Shown piece after piece: positions 20,117 to 20,302 of a stretch of 20,302 nucleotides of DNA. Under the pieces are notes generated by a model. That model was not told the origin of the DNA and did not search any database. It saw only the letters and a list, made by a program, of their open reading frames with translations. Within the stretch, counting starts at the first letter, position 1. Each line of letters starts with the position of its first letter. Where the stretch lies: positions 1 through 20,302 of the forward strand of contig CAIQLZ010000021.1 of NCBI GenBank assembly GCA_903872785.1, read 5' to 3'. The position numbers and the translations under genes were made by a program. The stretch comes from Candidatus Levyibacteriota bacterium (GTDB lineage Bacteria > Patescibacteriota > Microgenomatia > Levybacterales > UBA12049).

Positions 20117-20302
20117 ATGGTGGGGGATTTTGGACATAAGCCTCCGGTTATCAGAGGGTCATGCGGAAATTCCAGTAACATAAGCAATCTTTTAACCAAA
20201 GGTTCAATTTTGAATAGTTTGATTGAAAATCAACAATGGTTTGCTTGTCCTAAGTGCAGCTATCGAGCAGATGGACCGGTTGGGAATCAGTGTCCTGGAT
20301 GC
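20117..20302 (+). CDS. partial CDS, rubredoxin-like zinc ribbon protein (cut by window edge)
   Basis: The frame is open from 20027 to the end of the window. The first ATG in it is at 20117, with AAGGG just 2-3 nt before it, so the start is uncertain. The visible residues end in WFACPKCSYRADGPVGNQC and then PGC, giving two Cys pairs (CPKC and CPGC) that would form a zinc ribbon or rubredoxin-like knuckle. An earlier lone Cys is in IRGSCGNSS. The family cannot be named from this fragment. It is downstream of tRNA-Glu and its terminator, and has a probable promoter of its own. Confidence 0.5.
   Translation, partial: MVGDFGHKPPVIRGSCGNSSNISNLLTKGSILNSLIENQQWFACPKCSYRADGPVGNQCPGC

Noticed and set aside
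1..20302. CRISPR arrays, insertion sequences, prophage or defence islands.
   Set aside because: No regularly spaced direct repeats, transposase motifs or terminal inverted repeats flanking a gene, and no phage structural genes are seen. The small HELLH protein resembles phage-associated metallopeptidases but sits in a housekeeping operon.

Overview
The window looks like chromosomal sequence from an AT-rich bacterium with a compact genome, most likely a Candidate Phyla Radiation (Patescibacteria) member and possibly Microgenomates. This is inferred from several signs. Many proteins are short for their families (HolA-like 233 aa, GpmA 201 aa, L19 95 aa). CTP synthase is divergent. Genes are packed with 1-9 nt gaps or ATGA overlaps. 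Shine-Dalgarno (SD) sites are nearly absent, with lemA the only clear one. TGA is used as an ordinary stop (polX, murT, rsmI and others), so this is not a TGA=Gly lineage. No 16S or other phylogenetic marker is present, so the assignment is not certain.

Layout. (1) 175-5435, minus: one operon polX-lemA-htpX-murT-gatD, read from a promoter at 5442-5470. It joins a PHP-type family X DNA polymerase, the LemA/HtpX membrane-quality pair and the MurT/GatD lipid II amidation enzyme. (2) 5456-8361, plus: tRNA-Asp, a membrane-anchored double-LysM protein, tRNA-Gly, pyrG, rplS. (3) 8406-11137: the divergent DNA repair pair uvrB and lexA, whose shared 92-bp spacer holds a perfect 17-bp palindrome over the -35 region of lexA and probably that of uvrB. 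(4) 11134-12757: dedA and rsmI are divergent, and a 98-aa orphan gene converges on rsmI. (5) 12800-15871, minus: gpmA, a PEP-synthase-like protein without its phospho-histidine, and a phosphomannomutase/phosphoglucomutase. This is a small sugar-phosphate/PEP group. (6) 15881-18705, minus: holA-like, a zinc metallopeptidase-like gene, a DUF458 (YkuK-like, RNase H fold) gene, and a secreted clan GH-A-like protein. (7) 18706-20302: a looser region with a SAM methyltransferase, divergent tRNA-Lys and tRNA-Glu, a hairpin terminator, and the 5' part of a zinc-ribbon ORF cut by the window edge.

The most striking non-gene signal is the promoter layout. In at least eight transcription units the -10 hexamer ends only 5-8 nt before the start codon, so the mRNAs should begin at or within a few bases of the ATG/GTG. 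This predicts that leaderless translation is the normal mode for first genes here. The second notable item is the PEP-synthase-like pseudoenzyme next to gpmA. I see no CRISPR array, insertion sequence, prophage or defence island. The window is mostly housekeeping, and its novelty lies in regulation and degenerate enzymes.
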